Positions 1-9,840 are shown, counted from the stretch's first letter. The stretch: 64,000 nt of DNA from Rhyzopertha dominica (GCA_025024175.1 QCXZ01000003.1:55198023-55262022), one strand, 5' to 3'. A program made the numbers and translations. The notes: generated by a model from the letters alone, not told the origin.

Positions 1-408
1 GATAAAATCGAACGGATGCTGAGAAGACATCATATAAACACCATCTTCACCGCCCCGAGAAAGATAGCTAACGCCTTTCCGAAATATGGTTCGACGACTG
101 AGGAGCTACAAACACAAGGTGTGTACAGCATCCCATGCAGCTGTGGGAAGGTTTACATCGGCCAAACGGGAAGGCACATCAGCACGAGAATCAAGGAGCA
201 CATGAGGGACACCAGTGATCGGCAAGGNGATAGGTCGGCTGTAGCAGAACATCGAATGGAGACTGGCCACATCATCAAATTCGAGGAAGCACAAATGCTG
301 TCGAGGGAAGCGAGATTCTGGCCGAGACTGTACAAGGAAGCCATCGAAATCCAGAAGAACCCGCACAATTACGACCGAGACTGGGGCATTGAACTGCCTG
401 GAATCTGA
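1..408 (+). pseudogene. Penelope-like element family A, copy A: C-terminal GIY-YIG endonuclease fragment
   Basis: The frame is open from the window edge to a TGA at 406-408 and encodes the end of a PLE reverse transcriptase linker followed by a GIY-YIG nuclease. Visible motifs are VYSIPCSCGKVYIGQTGRH, with the GIY/YIG-like pair VYS and YIG, then the arginine-containing RIKEHMRD and the histidine/glutamate segment AVAEHRMETGH. In PLEs this nuclease nicks target DNA to prime reverse transcription. The TGA replaces a TGG tryptophan codon kept in copies B and C, so the last ~28 codons are cut off; they continue in frame to about 477. One N lies at 228. GC content is visibly higher than in the flanks. 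The upstream reverse transcriptase lies outside the window. Confidence 0.9.
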
Positions 409-794
409 AAACGGGTCATGCGTAACAACGCCCACGCGTCAGTGACCCGGACGAGTATAAATACCCGAGCAGGCTAGGACACTTCAGTTTTAGAGCTACT
501 TCTGAGGAAGACACCGACATGAGTGTCGAAACGTCAAGGTCTAGTAACCAACGTGGGAACCAGCCCGGAAAACAACATGTCAAGTACTTTCTCTGGCATA
601 ACGTATAAGTGTAGTTGTTCCACGAAATTAAAGTGGGAATTTAATATTTTCAACAAAAATAAGATATCTTTGGAACCAGTAATCGAAAAAGTATTTTATA
701 CCAAATGTTAATAGAATTTATTAAAAGCATGCAAAGAAAACGCCTACTTCCGGTATAACCGGAACCGGGCACATTTTTTATGGTTCCATTTTGC
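409..794 (+). repeat. 3' tail of PLE copy A (non-coding)
   Basis: Sequence downstream of the nuclease frame. Up to about 581 it matches copies B (minus strand, 53.57-53.75 kb) and C (55.86-56.01 kb). From 582 onward it matches only copy B, so copies A and B share an extra segment that copy C lacks. It contains the hammerhead-like motif at 496-544. The segment ends at the target site of the hAT element at 803. Confidence 0.8.
496..544 (+). ncRNA. Hammerhead-ribozyme-like motif, PLE family A copy A
   Basis: Core CTGAGGA (502-508), one extra A, stem II GACAC (510-514) paired with GTGTC (523-527), then GAAA (528-531) and CGTC (532-535) with GTC as cleavage triplet. Stem I can form from CTACTT (496-501) with AAG (536-538) and TAG (542-544), leaving GTC bulged. 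Stem III is a single C-G pair, as in the minimal, probably dimeric hammerheads described for PLEs. The base between CTGANGA and stem II is extra compared with the textbook core. Activity is not shown by sequence alone. Confidence 0.7.
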
Positions 795-802
795 CTACAG
801 AC
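795..802. repeat. Left target-site duplication of the hAT element
   Basis: CTACAGAC, identical to 1558-1565 on the other side of the element. A single copy, GTCTGTAG, sits at 53345-53352 in the inverted homologous sequence, which acts as an empty site. Confidence 0.9.
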
Positions 803-1557
803 CAGTGATGGGCGCGTAGAATACTCCATGTAGATTACGCCATTATCTACGCGTAAACTATGTAATATTCTACTTTAAAAGTCTACTGTAGAAAATAACA
901 TTATGTAGACAAACAGCAAACTAGTAATATTTAGTAATTTTAACAGCCCCAAATGCCTCAAATGGCAGTATTATTTTGCATATTATTATTTTTGTTGCTT
1001 CCTAACTAAACAAAATACTACTTCGTTGTAATTAAAATAACTAGACACACGTTAAACAACAATAACTTGTTTCGGCATACAGTTGTTAGGGCCAGAAGGC
1101 ACAAGCGTGCTTTGGAGCCCTCAATCGGTCAATGGGTTCTTAAATGACTGTAAACTATGATTTTATTATCTTTCTTGTCTATAAACGGAAGAAAACGGGC
1201 TATTTCATATGCTACCTATTATACCTAATATACTCGTAGAAGAAAAGACTTCGAAACGCATGTTTTGTCCCAAAGAAGTAAGAAAACCGTTTGGCTATTC
1301 TGATGACTTACTAAATTAAGTTATGCAAATTTATAATATAAATATTAAAAAACTGCAGTGCTTTAAAAAAATTTAAGAATTGACCCATAAAACAGGGAAA
1401 TTGGAACAAAATAATTTGCACAATACACTTATAATACAATAGCCATAATATACTCGTCTCATATTTTCTACTCAAAATCTACGCCAAAATGCTTTATCTA
1501 CATTTTCTACGCGGGTAATGTAGAAAATTATAATTTACGCGTAAACGCCCATCACTG
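803..1557. mobile_element. Non-autonomous hAT-type element (755 bp)
   Basis: The ends are CAGTGATGGGCG at 803-814 and its exact complement CGCCCATCACTG at 1546-1557, flanked by perfect 8-bp duplications CTACAGAC. An 8-bp duplication and CAGTG-type ends are hallmarks of hAT transposons. No transposase frame is present, so it must move in trans. It interrupts the tail of PLE copy A; the inverted relative at 53.34 kb has the uninterrupted site. The interior is AT-rich, with short CTACGCG/CATGTAGA-like sub-terminal repeats near both ends. Confidence 0.88.
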
Positions 1558-1565
1558 CTACAGAC
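1558..1565. repeat. Right target-site duplication of the hAT element
   Basis: CTACAGAC, perfect copy of 795-802. Beyond it, homology with the inverted copy B resumes (TTGTGGGGCA) for about ten bases and then ends. Confidence 0.9.
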
Positions 1566-1575
1566 TTGTGGGGCA

Positions 1576-1670
1576 ATAGGTAAAGGTTTAATAATCAACG
1601 TGGAAACCAGCCCGGAAAACAAAATGTCATCGACAGCAACCACGGAAGCCTTCAAACCAAAACACGTCAA
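1576..1670 (+). repeat. Second relic of the PLE family A tail
   Basis: AACGTGGAAACCAGCCCGG and the following segment ending near CCTTCAAACC closely match the sequence just downstream of the hammerhead-like motif in copy C (55990-56055). The hammerhead core itself is missing here. The tail therefore occurs twice around copy A: at 545-581 and here. Confidence 0.65.
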
Positions 1671-2000
1671 AATCTCAGTCCGTTTTATCCAACATTAATG
1701 ATTACAGCGGGTAGGTACAGTCTAACTACAATAATATTTTGATCCTTATCCTATACATGAAATGAATGCAAGTTTGGGCAAAGAACTACCCTGGGAAGTA
1801 GTTCTCTCTCACTTTCAAATTTCAGGGATAATGATAAAACGCCATAAACACATATTCCTAGAACATCGATTACAAGTAGTTAACTTTAAAAAATGTCAGC
1901 AAAATCGCTTCCAAATGATATTTAAGAATTAGTGAGTCCATCTAATATAAACTCAAAACCCGACGGGTGTTGCATTGTGAGATCATAAATGTTGTGTTAT
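1671..2000. other. No recognisable feature
   Basis: AT-rich sequence without a supported gene or clear repeat. Confidence 0.4.
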
Positions 2001-3190
2001 ACTTGGAGAAACTTGATCTCTGCAGTTGGCTTCGAAAGAATGGTGGACGTTTAGTTGATACATTCGGTTCATTCATCTAACAGGTAAATCCAGCTCTGCT
2101 AATGTAATTCTGCACCCATTCTGCATATACAAGTGTATCTACTTTCTTTTGCACTTGAATTTGTTAGATATACTTACCATTCGATGATAGGTATATAATT
2201 ACTCAATGCAATTTAGAATCAATCAATTCCGGTAGATTTGGCGGTGCCAGCTATCAATGCTCGTATAGACAAGGCAAAAACTTGCATCTGTAGTGTGCTT
2301 TGAAAGATAGATCGACCTTTAATAGAATAAACTCGGTCCATCCATCCAACATAGAAATACAACACTGTTATTTGGCATTTCCTCCTGGCTGGCGGGTCTT
2401 GTACTGTTTAGATCACAAAGATACATCTTGAAAGATAGGTCGACCTTTAGTTGATACAGTTATTGGTTCATCCATCTAACAGATAATTCCAACAGTGTTA
2501 ATGTAACCCTACATTCCCTTCTGCCCGGAAGGTCTTGCATTGTCGAATTACGATAGTACAAGACATTACATAATCCCTGCCGTTAGCTTTGATAGATAGA
2601 TCCTCTAGTCGCTACAGTCGGTCCATCCACCTAACAAATAAATACAACACTTTGTTATTATGACGAGTCCATGTGCAGGTATTGCCTTGTATAGCGTACA
2701 ATGATGTGATCTGACAGTGCCAGACTTGCCGGGCAGAAGCGAATGCTGAATTACATTGGTCGAACGCATCACCAAATGCTAGGCGTGTATTGCTTTATAT
2801 AGCGTATCATCGTGATTTAACCATACAAAACGCGCAAGGCAGCAGGGGAGTTACATTAACAAAGCGTTGGAGTTTTCTGTGTATCAATTAAAGGTCGGTA
2901 TATATGTCAAAGCTAACTGCAGAGTTCATGTAATGCCATGTGTAGCAAAAAAACCTACCTGGAAGAAGAGGGTACATAGTTTCATTAAAAATTTTGGGTT
3001 TATCTTTTGGATGGACCAAGTATATCACCTAAAAGTCGATATATCTTTCAAAATGCAAAAGTCTTGTTGTATTGCTTTGTCTAGACTAGCACTGACAACT
3101 AGCAGTGCCAAACCGACTGGGCATTACGGCATTTTAAATAACATTGAGCCAAGGTATCACCAAATGATAAGTTTATCTAAAGAATCCAAG
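2000..3190. repeat. Ancient degenerate tandem repeats
   Basis: Blocks such as GATAGATCGACCTTTA, GGTTCATCCATCTAACAG and AATACAACACTGTTA recur in the same order at roughly 2035-2110, 2295-2370, 2430-2500 and 2590-2650. Later blocks (2690-2790, 2785-2860, 3060-3170) share TGTATTGCTTT plus GCAGTGCCA-like words. Spacing varies from about 130 to 270 bp, so units have diverged and some are partly lost. A frame of about 390 bases inside (2867-3259) shows no protein family features. Confidence 0.5.
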
Positions 3191-3430
3191 TGCAGAGGTA
3201 AGTTTTTGCTTGAACTGTTGAAGTCATGGCTTACAGTACCCCTGAACATGTTCAAGTAATTTTGATTTACGGAGTTGAATTTCAATGTTATCGGCGTTCA
3301 CCGGCGGTTCTCAATGAAAAACATCCTGAACACCACGTCGATCATAAGTACATTCTACATTTAGTGGTTAATAAAATTAAGAGATAACCAAGATCAGCCA
3401 ATGAAGCTGCCTAAACTGAAGTAGGTACTT

Positions 3431-3524
3431 AAGATAATATATTTTCGGAAAGATCGCTATCTCTTGAAAACGCTGACAAAAGTGTTTTCAAGAGATAGCG
3501 ATCTTTCCGAAAATATATTATCTT
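3431..3524. repeat. Perfect 41-bp palindrome with 12-base spacer
   Basis: Arms 3431-3471 and 3484-3524 are exact reverse complements; the loop is 3472-3483. Perfect identity indicates a recent or selectively kept fold-back. It lies at the left edge of a transposase relic. Confidence 0.95.
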
Positions 3525-4440
3525 ATATTATGGACGCTGAAAGCATTCATCCACGTATACGAAGTAGGTACTTACTTGGTGAATTCTCAATGAATCCAAA
3601 TCTGCCATTTCGGGAGACAGTTATAGTGCAACAGGATTACCACGTGAATCCGTGAGGAAAGTTTTAAAGAGACACAAATTCAACAACGCCCCTATAAAAT
3701 TCAATGCCATCAGGAGGTCAATGAAGACGATCCAGATAGAACAGAATTTTGCGAAGTGATTTCCAGCATAATAGAAGTCGGCCCCAATTTTTAAAAAACA
3801 TTAAATTTGTTTTATTGACGAGTGCATTTTTGCTCTCAACTGCGGTCCTAATAGGCATAACTGTTGCTACTGGAACTATATTTACCGTATTCAGAGCAAA
3901 GTACACACAATATCCAGAAAAACTGAATGTATGAGCTAGCATTTTAGGGGATGCTATGATTGGGCCCAAATTTATTAATTGTAATTTAAATGGTGATCGT
4001 TATGTTAAACTGTTACAGGAGACCATACAACTGTCAGGATAAATCCTAGTGGGCATAGAGTTAGAGTGACAGAGCAAGAGATGTCATCTTAGTATTGTAT
4101 GAGTCCAGGAATAAACCTTGATTTGTATTCAATCGTTGGTTATTATTACTTGACAACAACCCTTAATAGTTCAGGAGTTGGAAAATAAAATCGATGAAAA
4201 TGGTGAGCAGAGGCTAGATGAGATTATACTACATTTCCAGCAGGACGGAGCACCACCGTATAACCTAGGGCGTTCATAGGTTATTGTTGTTATGAACGAC
4301 CTAGGTATAACGTGCTCCCACCAGTGAAATGTTGGCTGGACGATAAACACTAAAACCAGTGTATCGGCAGGAGAGGTCCTGTTGAATGGGCATTATAGCG
4401 TCAGATCTATCACCAAATTATTGTTTTCTTTGAGATCATC
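3525..4440 (+). pseudogene. Degenerate insect DDE transposase (IGRRGP type)
   Basis: Fragments in several frames follow the order of a widespread insect transposase of the mariner-like DDE superfamily. In order they are VRKVLKRHKFNN, then HQEVNEDDPDRTEFCEVISS, KYTQYPEKLNV, GDAMIGPKFINCNLNGDRYV, LHFQQDGAPPYNL (catalytic Asp region) and CIGRRGPVEWAL. Stops and frameshifts separate them, so no functional enzyme is encoded. A second imperfect fold-back at 4231-4332 replaces the sequence between the QDGAPP and IGRRGP motifs. A related relic lies on the minus strand at 56.5-57.0 kb. Confidence 0.75.
4231..4332. repeat. Imperfect fold-back inside the transposase relic
   Basis: Left arm about 4231-4280 and right arm about 4290-4332 are inverted copies with a few mismatches. 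GGAGCAC, TATAACCTAGG and CGTTCATA on the left mirror TATGAACG, CCTAGGTATAACG and GTGCTCC on the right. The right arm replaces coding sequence expected after the QDGAPP motif. Confidence 0.8.
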
Positions 4441-4790
4441 TGAAATCGGTATCTCCACTGTTTTCTATTCGTAGCCTTCACTTTCCATTTCTTACACCTT
4501 TTTCTTCCAAGTCTTTTAACACCGCACCTTGCCGTTGGTCGGTCTTGTCTTCTGCTTGGCAATGTACCCAAGCACATTTTCTTCAGCATTCACTCCTCCT
4601 ACCTTCTTTCTGCATCTCATAACCACCGTATTCGTTACGTTTTTATAAACTGCGTTGTCAAGGTTGTTCCTTCTTTCCCACATTTCTTCTTTTCTCCTAC
4701 CAAATATTTTCGTAAGCATTTTCCGTTCCCATACCTCCAGTTCGTATGTATCTGCAATATCAATACTCAGGTTTCGCATCCATATGTCGC
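4440..4790 (-). pseudogene. C-terminal remnant of a non-LTR retrotransposon reverse transcriptase
   Basis: On the minus strand a frame of 87 codons includes YELEVWERKMLTKIFGRRKE and ERRNNLDNAVYKN, the typical segment after the reverse transcriptase core in insect LINEs, where a WERKILRKIFG-like motif precedes the RNA-binding tail. No catalytic domain remains. The downstream part no longer matches the expected LGHV motif clearly, so it is a decayed fragment. Confidence 0.6.
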
Positions 4791-4799
4791 CGTTGGTCG

Positions 4800-5640
4800 T
4801 AGTATTGTTCTGTATACATACATGTAATTTCTCTTTCTTTCATTTTGCCAGGATTATCACATCAAATCCAAGACACTGATGGCTGTTGTTTAGAGCGCGG
4901 ACTTACTTATACAATATTTCAATTTCAAAATAGGTTGATATATACCATGGTGTACGATAGGTAGGTGATCCAAGGCTGTTATAGGGTCGGCTTATCGCCA
5001 AGAGGGGGATAATGGATGCAATTGCTTCTCTCCTCCCCCCCGCCCCCGATTCACAACTGAAGTAGGTACTTTATTTTTCTCTGCGAAATTTTGAAACTTA
5101 ATAAGCACTAAAAGAAACAGACAGCAGATACTATTTTATTCATTTAACAACACATTTTACAAGAATCGTTAACATCATCACATAATATAAAATAGGACCA
5201 CATTCAACGCAACGTCACATAGTATTGTTTATTTTAAATGTGAATTGAAAATATATGCTATAAAAAGTAATGTTAAAATTGACAATTTGGCTTGAAATTA
5301 TGAAATCTGGCTTGCACGAACACTACATCTTAATGAAGAAAAGAACTTAAAGCCAGCGGGTTTTATAAGGTGAATTTACGATTATCTCGTGAGTGTGATT
5401 GGTTCAATTTTATTTGATCACGTGGTCAATTAAACAGTTTGATTACAATTAACTTTACACGGTTCACAAACCGACTATCAGTGACTTAAATCTTAAATTT
5501 AACAACAGGCATCAAATCAGCAGCTTGGGTTGTCAAAGAAACGAACCTCCGAATTACGAAGTACTGAATCGTTTTTTCAGCCTGTCAATTAGCGAGCGTT
5601 TTAGCTTGGGCTGCAAACCCAGGGTCCGAATTAGATAACA
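4800..5640. other. No recognisable gene
   Basis: AT-rich sequence. A short pyrimidine-rich tract occurs near 5025-5050. No coding frame or clear repeat was supported. Confidence 0.4.
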
Positions 5641-5650
5641 GCAATAAAAC

Positions 5651-5840
5651 TGTTCCTCCTGTTGCTCATGATTCTCCCCGGACTTCCGAGTCGACTGTGT
5701 TTGATAGGAATGATACCTTAAATAACTGCGGGATGGTGGTTCCTACTTCTCCCAAGGCTTCCGGATAAGCTGTGTTTGGTAGCAGTGGTACCTTAAATAA
5801 TGAAATGAGGGTTCCTACTTCTCCGCAGGTTCCCGAGTAT
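5651..5840. repeat. Short tandem repeat, about 2.4 diverged units
   Basis: Units start with GTTCCT(A/C)CT at about 5651, 5739 and 5811 and share CTGTGTTTG and GGTACCTTAAATAA-like words. The unit length is about 72-88 bp. It lies upstream of the DUF4371 relic, and its relation to that gene is unknown. Confidence 0.6.
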
Positions 5841-5909
5841 ACATGATCAAGGGTATGAAATGAAGTGATATTTAGGACATAAGTATCTCAACAAATTCAC
5901 TTGGCTTGT

Positions 5910-6790
5910 ATTTTCACATGCTAAACAAGGTTTATTTTCTAAATACTGCCCTTTTTCGCAACTGGAGGTCAAAAAACTGTGCCTTTGCAGAAGCTTGTTA
6001 CAAAACCGTTGATAAAGTTTAAGGATATTAAATGGGGATTTAGAGACACATACTAAATGTATTTACCATAAACGAGCTGCAGAACAGGGGACAGCATTTC
6101 TTCACACATTTAGATAGTAATCCTAACTTAGAAGTAATAAACCGTCTACATCAGCAGTGTCTCAAAAGAGAGAACATCGTCGTCCTATAGTTGAAACTAT
6201 TATCTTCCTCGGAAGCCAGCATTTGCCATTCGATGGTCACGGAGATAATGCACCTATATTCCATGACCCTAATATTGGCGTAACTGTAAACGAAGGGAAT
6301 TTATGAGAGCTTTTAAGGTTTCGAGTATATGCTGGTGATAAAAAAAAACTACAGCAACATTTAAACTTGGCTTTCTCTAATGCAACATATATTGGCAAAA
6401 AACCACAAAATTTGCTTATTTCATGTCGCACAAAAGAAATTTCTGAAAAAATTTTAAGTGAGGTACTGGCATCAACATGCTATTCAATCCTTTTCGACGA
6501 GACAATAGCTGTATCTCATCAGTCACAGCTAAGCCCTTACCTTACGATACGTGTATGATGGAAATATTATTTTTGAGGACAGTTTTGTGTATGCCTTTGA
6601 GGCACTCGCCTATGCTAAACATGAACATGACTACGCATCCGATGAAGAAGATTGGAAAGAAACCAGAAACTACTTACTGCCGAGGAGAAGTTAGACCAAA
6701 CCTCTACACCCACAAAGTTGTCTTTAACTGGCAAGGCTATTGGCCAAAAACGCTGTCAACACGTCATGCTAATAGCCATTAACTGAATAA
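5910..6790 (+). pseudogene. hAT-like / zinc-finger MYM-type DUF4371 transposase relic
   Basis: Pieces in shifting frames reproduce the DUF4371 region of hAT-derived proteins. They are RRPIVETIIFLGSQHLPFDG (6175-6235), LRFRVYAGDKKKLQQHL and LAFSNATYIGKKPQNLL (6310-6420), then VLASTCYSILFDETIAVSHQ (6465-6525), LRYVYDGNIIFEDSFVYAFE (6543-6600) and LTGKAIGQK (6725-6755). The DET motif is the usual hAT-type Asp region. An in-frame stop at 6304 and several frameshifts show it is inactive. The C-terminal dimerisation domain is absent; the sequence runs into a minus-strand PLE relic. Confidence 0.72.
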
Positions 6791-6839
6791 CTCCATTTCA
6801 CGTAGCTCCAAAGTGCCTGCCATTCAAGACGCTGTTCAG

Positions 6840-7750
6840 TTATGAAGGAAGTGATTGCTTTCTTACGGTCACATCCGAAAAGAAAAATTTTCCCCATGAG
6901 CACCGATTCCACTTGTAGGAAAAGTCTTTTTTTGTAATTTGTTTCAGTGGCAAGGATATCAATGTTTTCAAAATCAAAACGATATCCCTTGGTTAAGATG
7001 TGCTGGGAAAGAGCACATCTACTGTGAAGCAGTCTACATTCACTCTTGTGTGAGGAAGTCCTTTGTTTAAAATTTTGAGCGGTCTGACCTGTGTAAACAT
7101 TGGGACAACCTCGACAACGTATAGAGTAGACAATATTATCTTTATCCCATTTATTATTTTATATTTAAATCTAAAAAAAACAGTTTGAAATTAGCTTTTA
7201 AGTTGTAACAAGCAATTTTTAGATTATGAAATTCGTGAAACACTTTAAGTAGTTTACTGATCGGGTGGAAGCGAGAGATGATACCTTTGGACTGGCTCAG
7301 AAGTTGGACTTGTTTCAGATAAGTCAAACCTGCTATTTGATGAGGTGGACATGAAGCAATGGGAAAATGAAAAAAGTTTTTGCTCAGAAGTTTGTGGGGA
7401 TAGTCATTAGTGCGTAGGATATCAAAAAGTCTTCTTAAAGCCTGATTGCAAAGAGTAGGATGAACTATTTTTTAATTCTATTCTTTAAGTCCGGTATGAC
7501 TTCATTTTGAAGTTGTGATGGGAGTTAAAATGTATGTATCTACCCGAGTTGGTAATTTCTTGATACCAATCCAGAATTACAGTGTTGTTGTTGGTTCGAA
7601 TTACCCTAGCATCTAGAAAAGGACTACAACCATTGGACTCTAGGTCAATAGTGAAGGATAAATGTGTGGCATTGCTCCTGAAGAATTGCTGATTGTCGAA
7701 GTAATACGAAAGCAAGAACCTGGCTTTGTCAGAGGTTGTGGTAAGTATTG
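6840..7750 (-). pseudogene. Penelope-like element relic (family B-like), reverse transcriptase end and GIY-YIG domain
   Basis: Read on the minus strand, 7715-7485 encodes the post-YVDD part of a PLE reverse transcriptase: SNGCSPFLDARVI, LDWYQEITNSGRYIHF. After a decayed linker, 7145-6870 encodes a GIY-YIG domain with NIVYSIRCRGCPNVYTGQTA, the positions otherwise occupied by Y-V-G-Q-T in the copy at 62 kb. Stops and frameshifts in the linker and YTG instead of YIG or YVG point to inactivity. Similarity in FLDxRVI and LDWYQ links it to the long element at 61.97-63.84 kb rather than to family A. Confidence 0.78.
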
Positions 7751-7846
7751 AATGACAAACATTTTTAAAATCAGTTCATCAAGTACATAAATAGGTACAG
7801 TTTGATTGAAATAAGCTTACTAAATTAATAAACACCGACCAGAACG

Positions 7847-8074
7847 ATGAACTCAACGATGTTGACCAGGAATAAAAACACCGCTGATAAAAATGGATCA
7901 AAAGCAATAGCCGCAAGAAATCCAGAGGAAGTCGACGATAAATTCGATATGCTTTTAAATAAGATATCGGATATAACCATAAGTATAAATAAAATCAAGT
8001 CAAGCATAGGAAGCATCATTGACAAAATTGCTACATTGTCGAATGGTATGGACCTCTTAAAAAAAGCAATGTGA
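7847..8074 (+). CDS. Possible small coiled-coil protein, perhaps a LINE ORF1 remnant
   Basis: An open frame of 75 codons begins MNSTMLTRNKNTADKNGSKA and continues with LLNKISDITISINKIKSSIG and IIDKIATLSNGMDLLKKAM. Hydrophobic residues every three to four positions suggest a coiled coil, as in the N-terminal part of some retrotransposon ORF1 proteins. No reverse transcriptase follows and no splice donor is obvious, so it may be an abandoned fragment. I do not recognise a family. Confidence 0.3.
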   Translation: MNSTMLTRNKNTADKNGSKAIAARNPEEVDDKFDMLLNKISDITISINKIKSSIGSIIDKIATLSNGMDLLKKAM

Positions 8075-8099
8075 ACAAAACTCCAACGAAATTTCAAAC

Positions 8100-8570
8100 T
8101 AAAACATTCAGCTAGACCCTAAGGTACTTTTCAAATATAGGTGCTTGATATTTTGTGCCAAAATAGTTACTAATTGCGAGGTCTACTTTTTAGATTATCT
8201 TAGGCCTACACTTTTACAAATTTTAATTATTATAACACATAGTGTGCACATACATAGCAGCTTACGTGCAAATGTCGATCCCCAGCTTTCGAGTTTCGAA
8301 TAAGACTGTTTTCGAACACACAGAGGCAATAATTGTGATGTTTGTAAAAAATAGATGGTTCTCTTTCTATCCACTGCCGTGGATCGAATATTACGCCTGC
8401 GAATACCAGCCTTTTATGTTTATATATTTGTAGAGATAGTGTGTATGCCATCTGCCGCCATAACCATAGAAATTACAGTTTTGTAAATTTATAAGCATTG
8501 ACTTTTTACACTATTTTATTTATTTTGAATAGAAATATTTAACTGCCGATTTGAGTAGTTGTAGTACATT
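8100..8570. other. No recognisable gene
   Basis: AT-rich spacer between the small coiled-coil frame and the SINE-like cluster. Confidence 0.4.
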
Positions 8571-8574
8571 TGAA

Positions 8575-8830
8575 AATAAAATATCGATATCATCGATATA
8601 TCGAAGTAAAATATCGATATAAATATATCGATATATTTACAAAATACATGACGAAATATAACTATTGCGTGAATGCATTTTTTAATGTTCATACATAAGA
8701 TGTAGTTAATGGATTAGCAGCCATATATATATCTACCGAAAAAGTATTGTCAGCTTGACCGGGTTTGAGCCCGGGACCTTTTGAACACAAATCAAACGCG
8801 CTAACAAACTGCGCTATCAAAGCCCTATTC
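8575..8830 (-). mobile_element. tRNA-derived SINE-like element, copy 1
   Basis: On the minus strand a tRNA-like head (8823-8753) is followed by AAGCTGACAATACTTTTTC, a body with ATATATATGGCTGC, and a tail rich in ATATCGAT units (8575-8645). The same body and tail recur in two truncated copies at 8985-9215, which argues for a dispersed element rather than a tRNA gene. Confidence 0.6.
8753..8823 (-). tRNA. tRNA-Thr(TGT)-like sequence, head of a SINE
   Basis: A nearly complete cloverleaf can be drawn. Acceptor GCTTTGA pairs with TCAAGC, one A short. The D stem is GCGC/GCGC. The anticodon stem TTTGA/TCAAA has loop TTTGTGT (anticodon TGT), followed by a 5-base variable region. The T stem is CCGGG/CCCGG with loop CTCAAA, one base short. 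The two one-base losses and its position at the head of a repeated body make a functional tRNA unlikely. Confidence 0.55.
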
Positions 8831-8984
8831 AAAATCGAGATCAAAGCGAAATATGTACGTCAAAGTTACTATGTAACGCTGCTGAACACCATCCAGCGCA
8901 TTTGCAGCAATAATCATCGCTCGTCGCTCAGTATTTTCGTCCTTCAGAGCGTGGCCATAATCTGGCCACCGGCAACTAATTACA

Positions 8985-9215
8985 ACCCAAATGTATTATA
9001 TATAATGAGAGATACATATTGTCTGAATGCTTTCTTAATGTACAAAATAGATAGTTAATGAGTTGAGAGGCATATATGTACTGAAAAGGTATGATGGATT
9101 CAAATCCCGCTCAAAACTGGCAATACTTTTTTAGTACATATATATGCCTGTTAACCCAATAATTATATCTTATTTACAAAATATATCCATATTTGTGATA
9201 TATCGATAAATTTGG
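8985..9215. repeat. Inverted pair of truncated SINE-like copies
   Basis: A minus-strand piece (about 8985-9090: GTTAATGAGTTGAGAGGCAT, GTACTGAAAAGGTAT) and a plus-strand piece (about 9095-9215: GGATTCAAATCCCGC, GGCAATACTTTTTTAG, ATATATATGCCTGTTAAC, then ATATATCGATAAA) both match the body and tail of the element at 8575-8830. Together they form a palindrome around 9095. Confidence 0.6.
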
Positions 9216-9230
9216 TATCCCTATCTTACA

Positions 9231-9840
9231 CCATGGTATATACTATACTATAGTATGGTGGTAACACTGCACTGAATGCATCGCAAGAAGTCGGTAGTTT
9301 ACAGCGCTAAGGCCCAGTAACTGCGCTTGTCGCCTTAGTGTCGTCAACCAGTGTTTTTGAACCGAACATTTCATGGGCGTACCAAGGGGGGCCAAGGGGG
9401 CAGCTGCTTTCCTTGGACCTGTGCTGCCAGTTCTGGGCCCTTTCTACCACTGATACATTTAGCTTGTTAATTATGTGCCTACACCTAAACACTGTTTTAT
9501 TCATGAAATTGTACATAAAGTGAAACTTGAAGGCAATATATTTCACAATTTTCATTCAGACCTCATACTCGTTTGACCCACGAAAATGATCTTCTCTAAG
9601 TCGTTGTCAAACGTCTTCCAAGCTTAATCGATGCCATGTGCATGCGCTTTCAAGCTGTGACTGCAACATTCTTGTTGTTACGAATCGTTGTCTTAGAGCA
9701 GATAGACTTAAAAGACTACATTTTCCAGCTCTTTTAATCCCCCACCAGTAGATACCATTCAACTATGCATGATACTATTGTATGGAATACACAGAATCTG
9801 TCACTTATTCAGCTATATCTCCAACCTTCTTCGTGCATGA
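9231..9840. other. No recognisable gene
   Basis: Holds a small palindromic AT stretch at 9232-9263 and a short GC-rich tract at 9375-9440 (CCAAGGGGGGCCAAGGGGGC). Nothing coding could be supported. Confidence 0.4.

Noticed and set aside
2867..3259. Plus-strand frame of 130 codons
   Set aside because: Lies in decayed tandem repeats, has no recognisable domain, and composition gives no sign of coding constraint.
3418..5071. GAAGTAGGTACTT at about 3418 and 5058 as a target duplication around the transposase and LINE relics
   Set aside because: The word also occurs at 3553 and TAGGTAC is common throughout the window, so it is probably coincidental.
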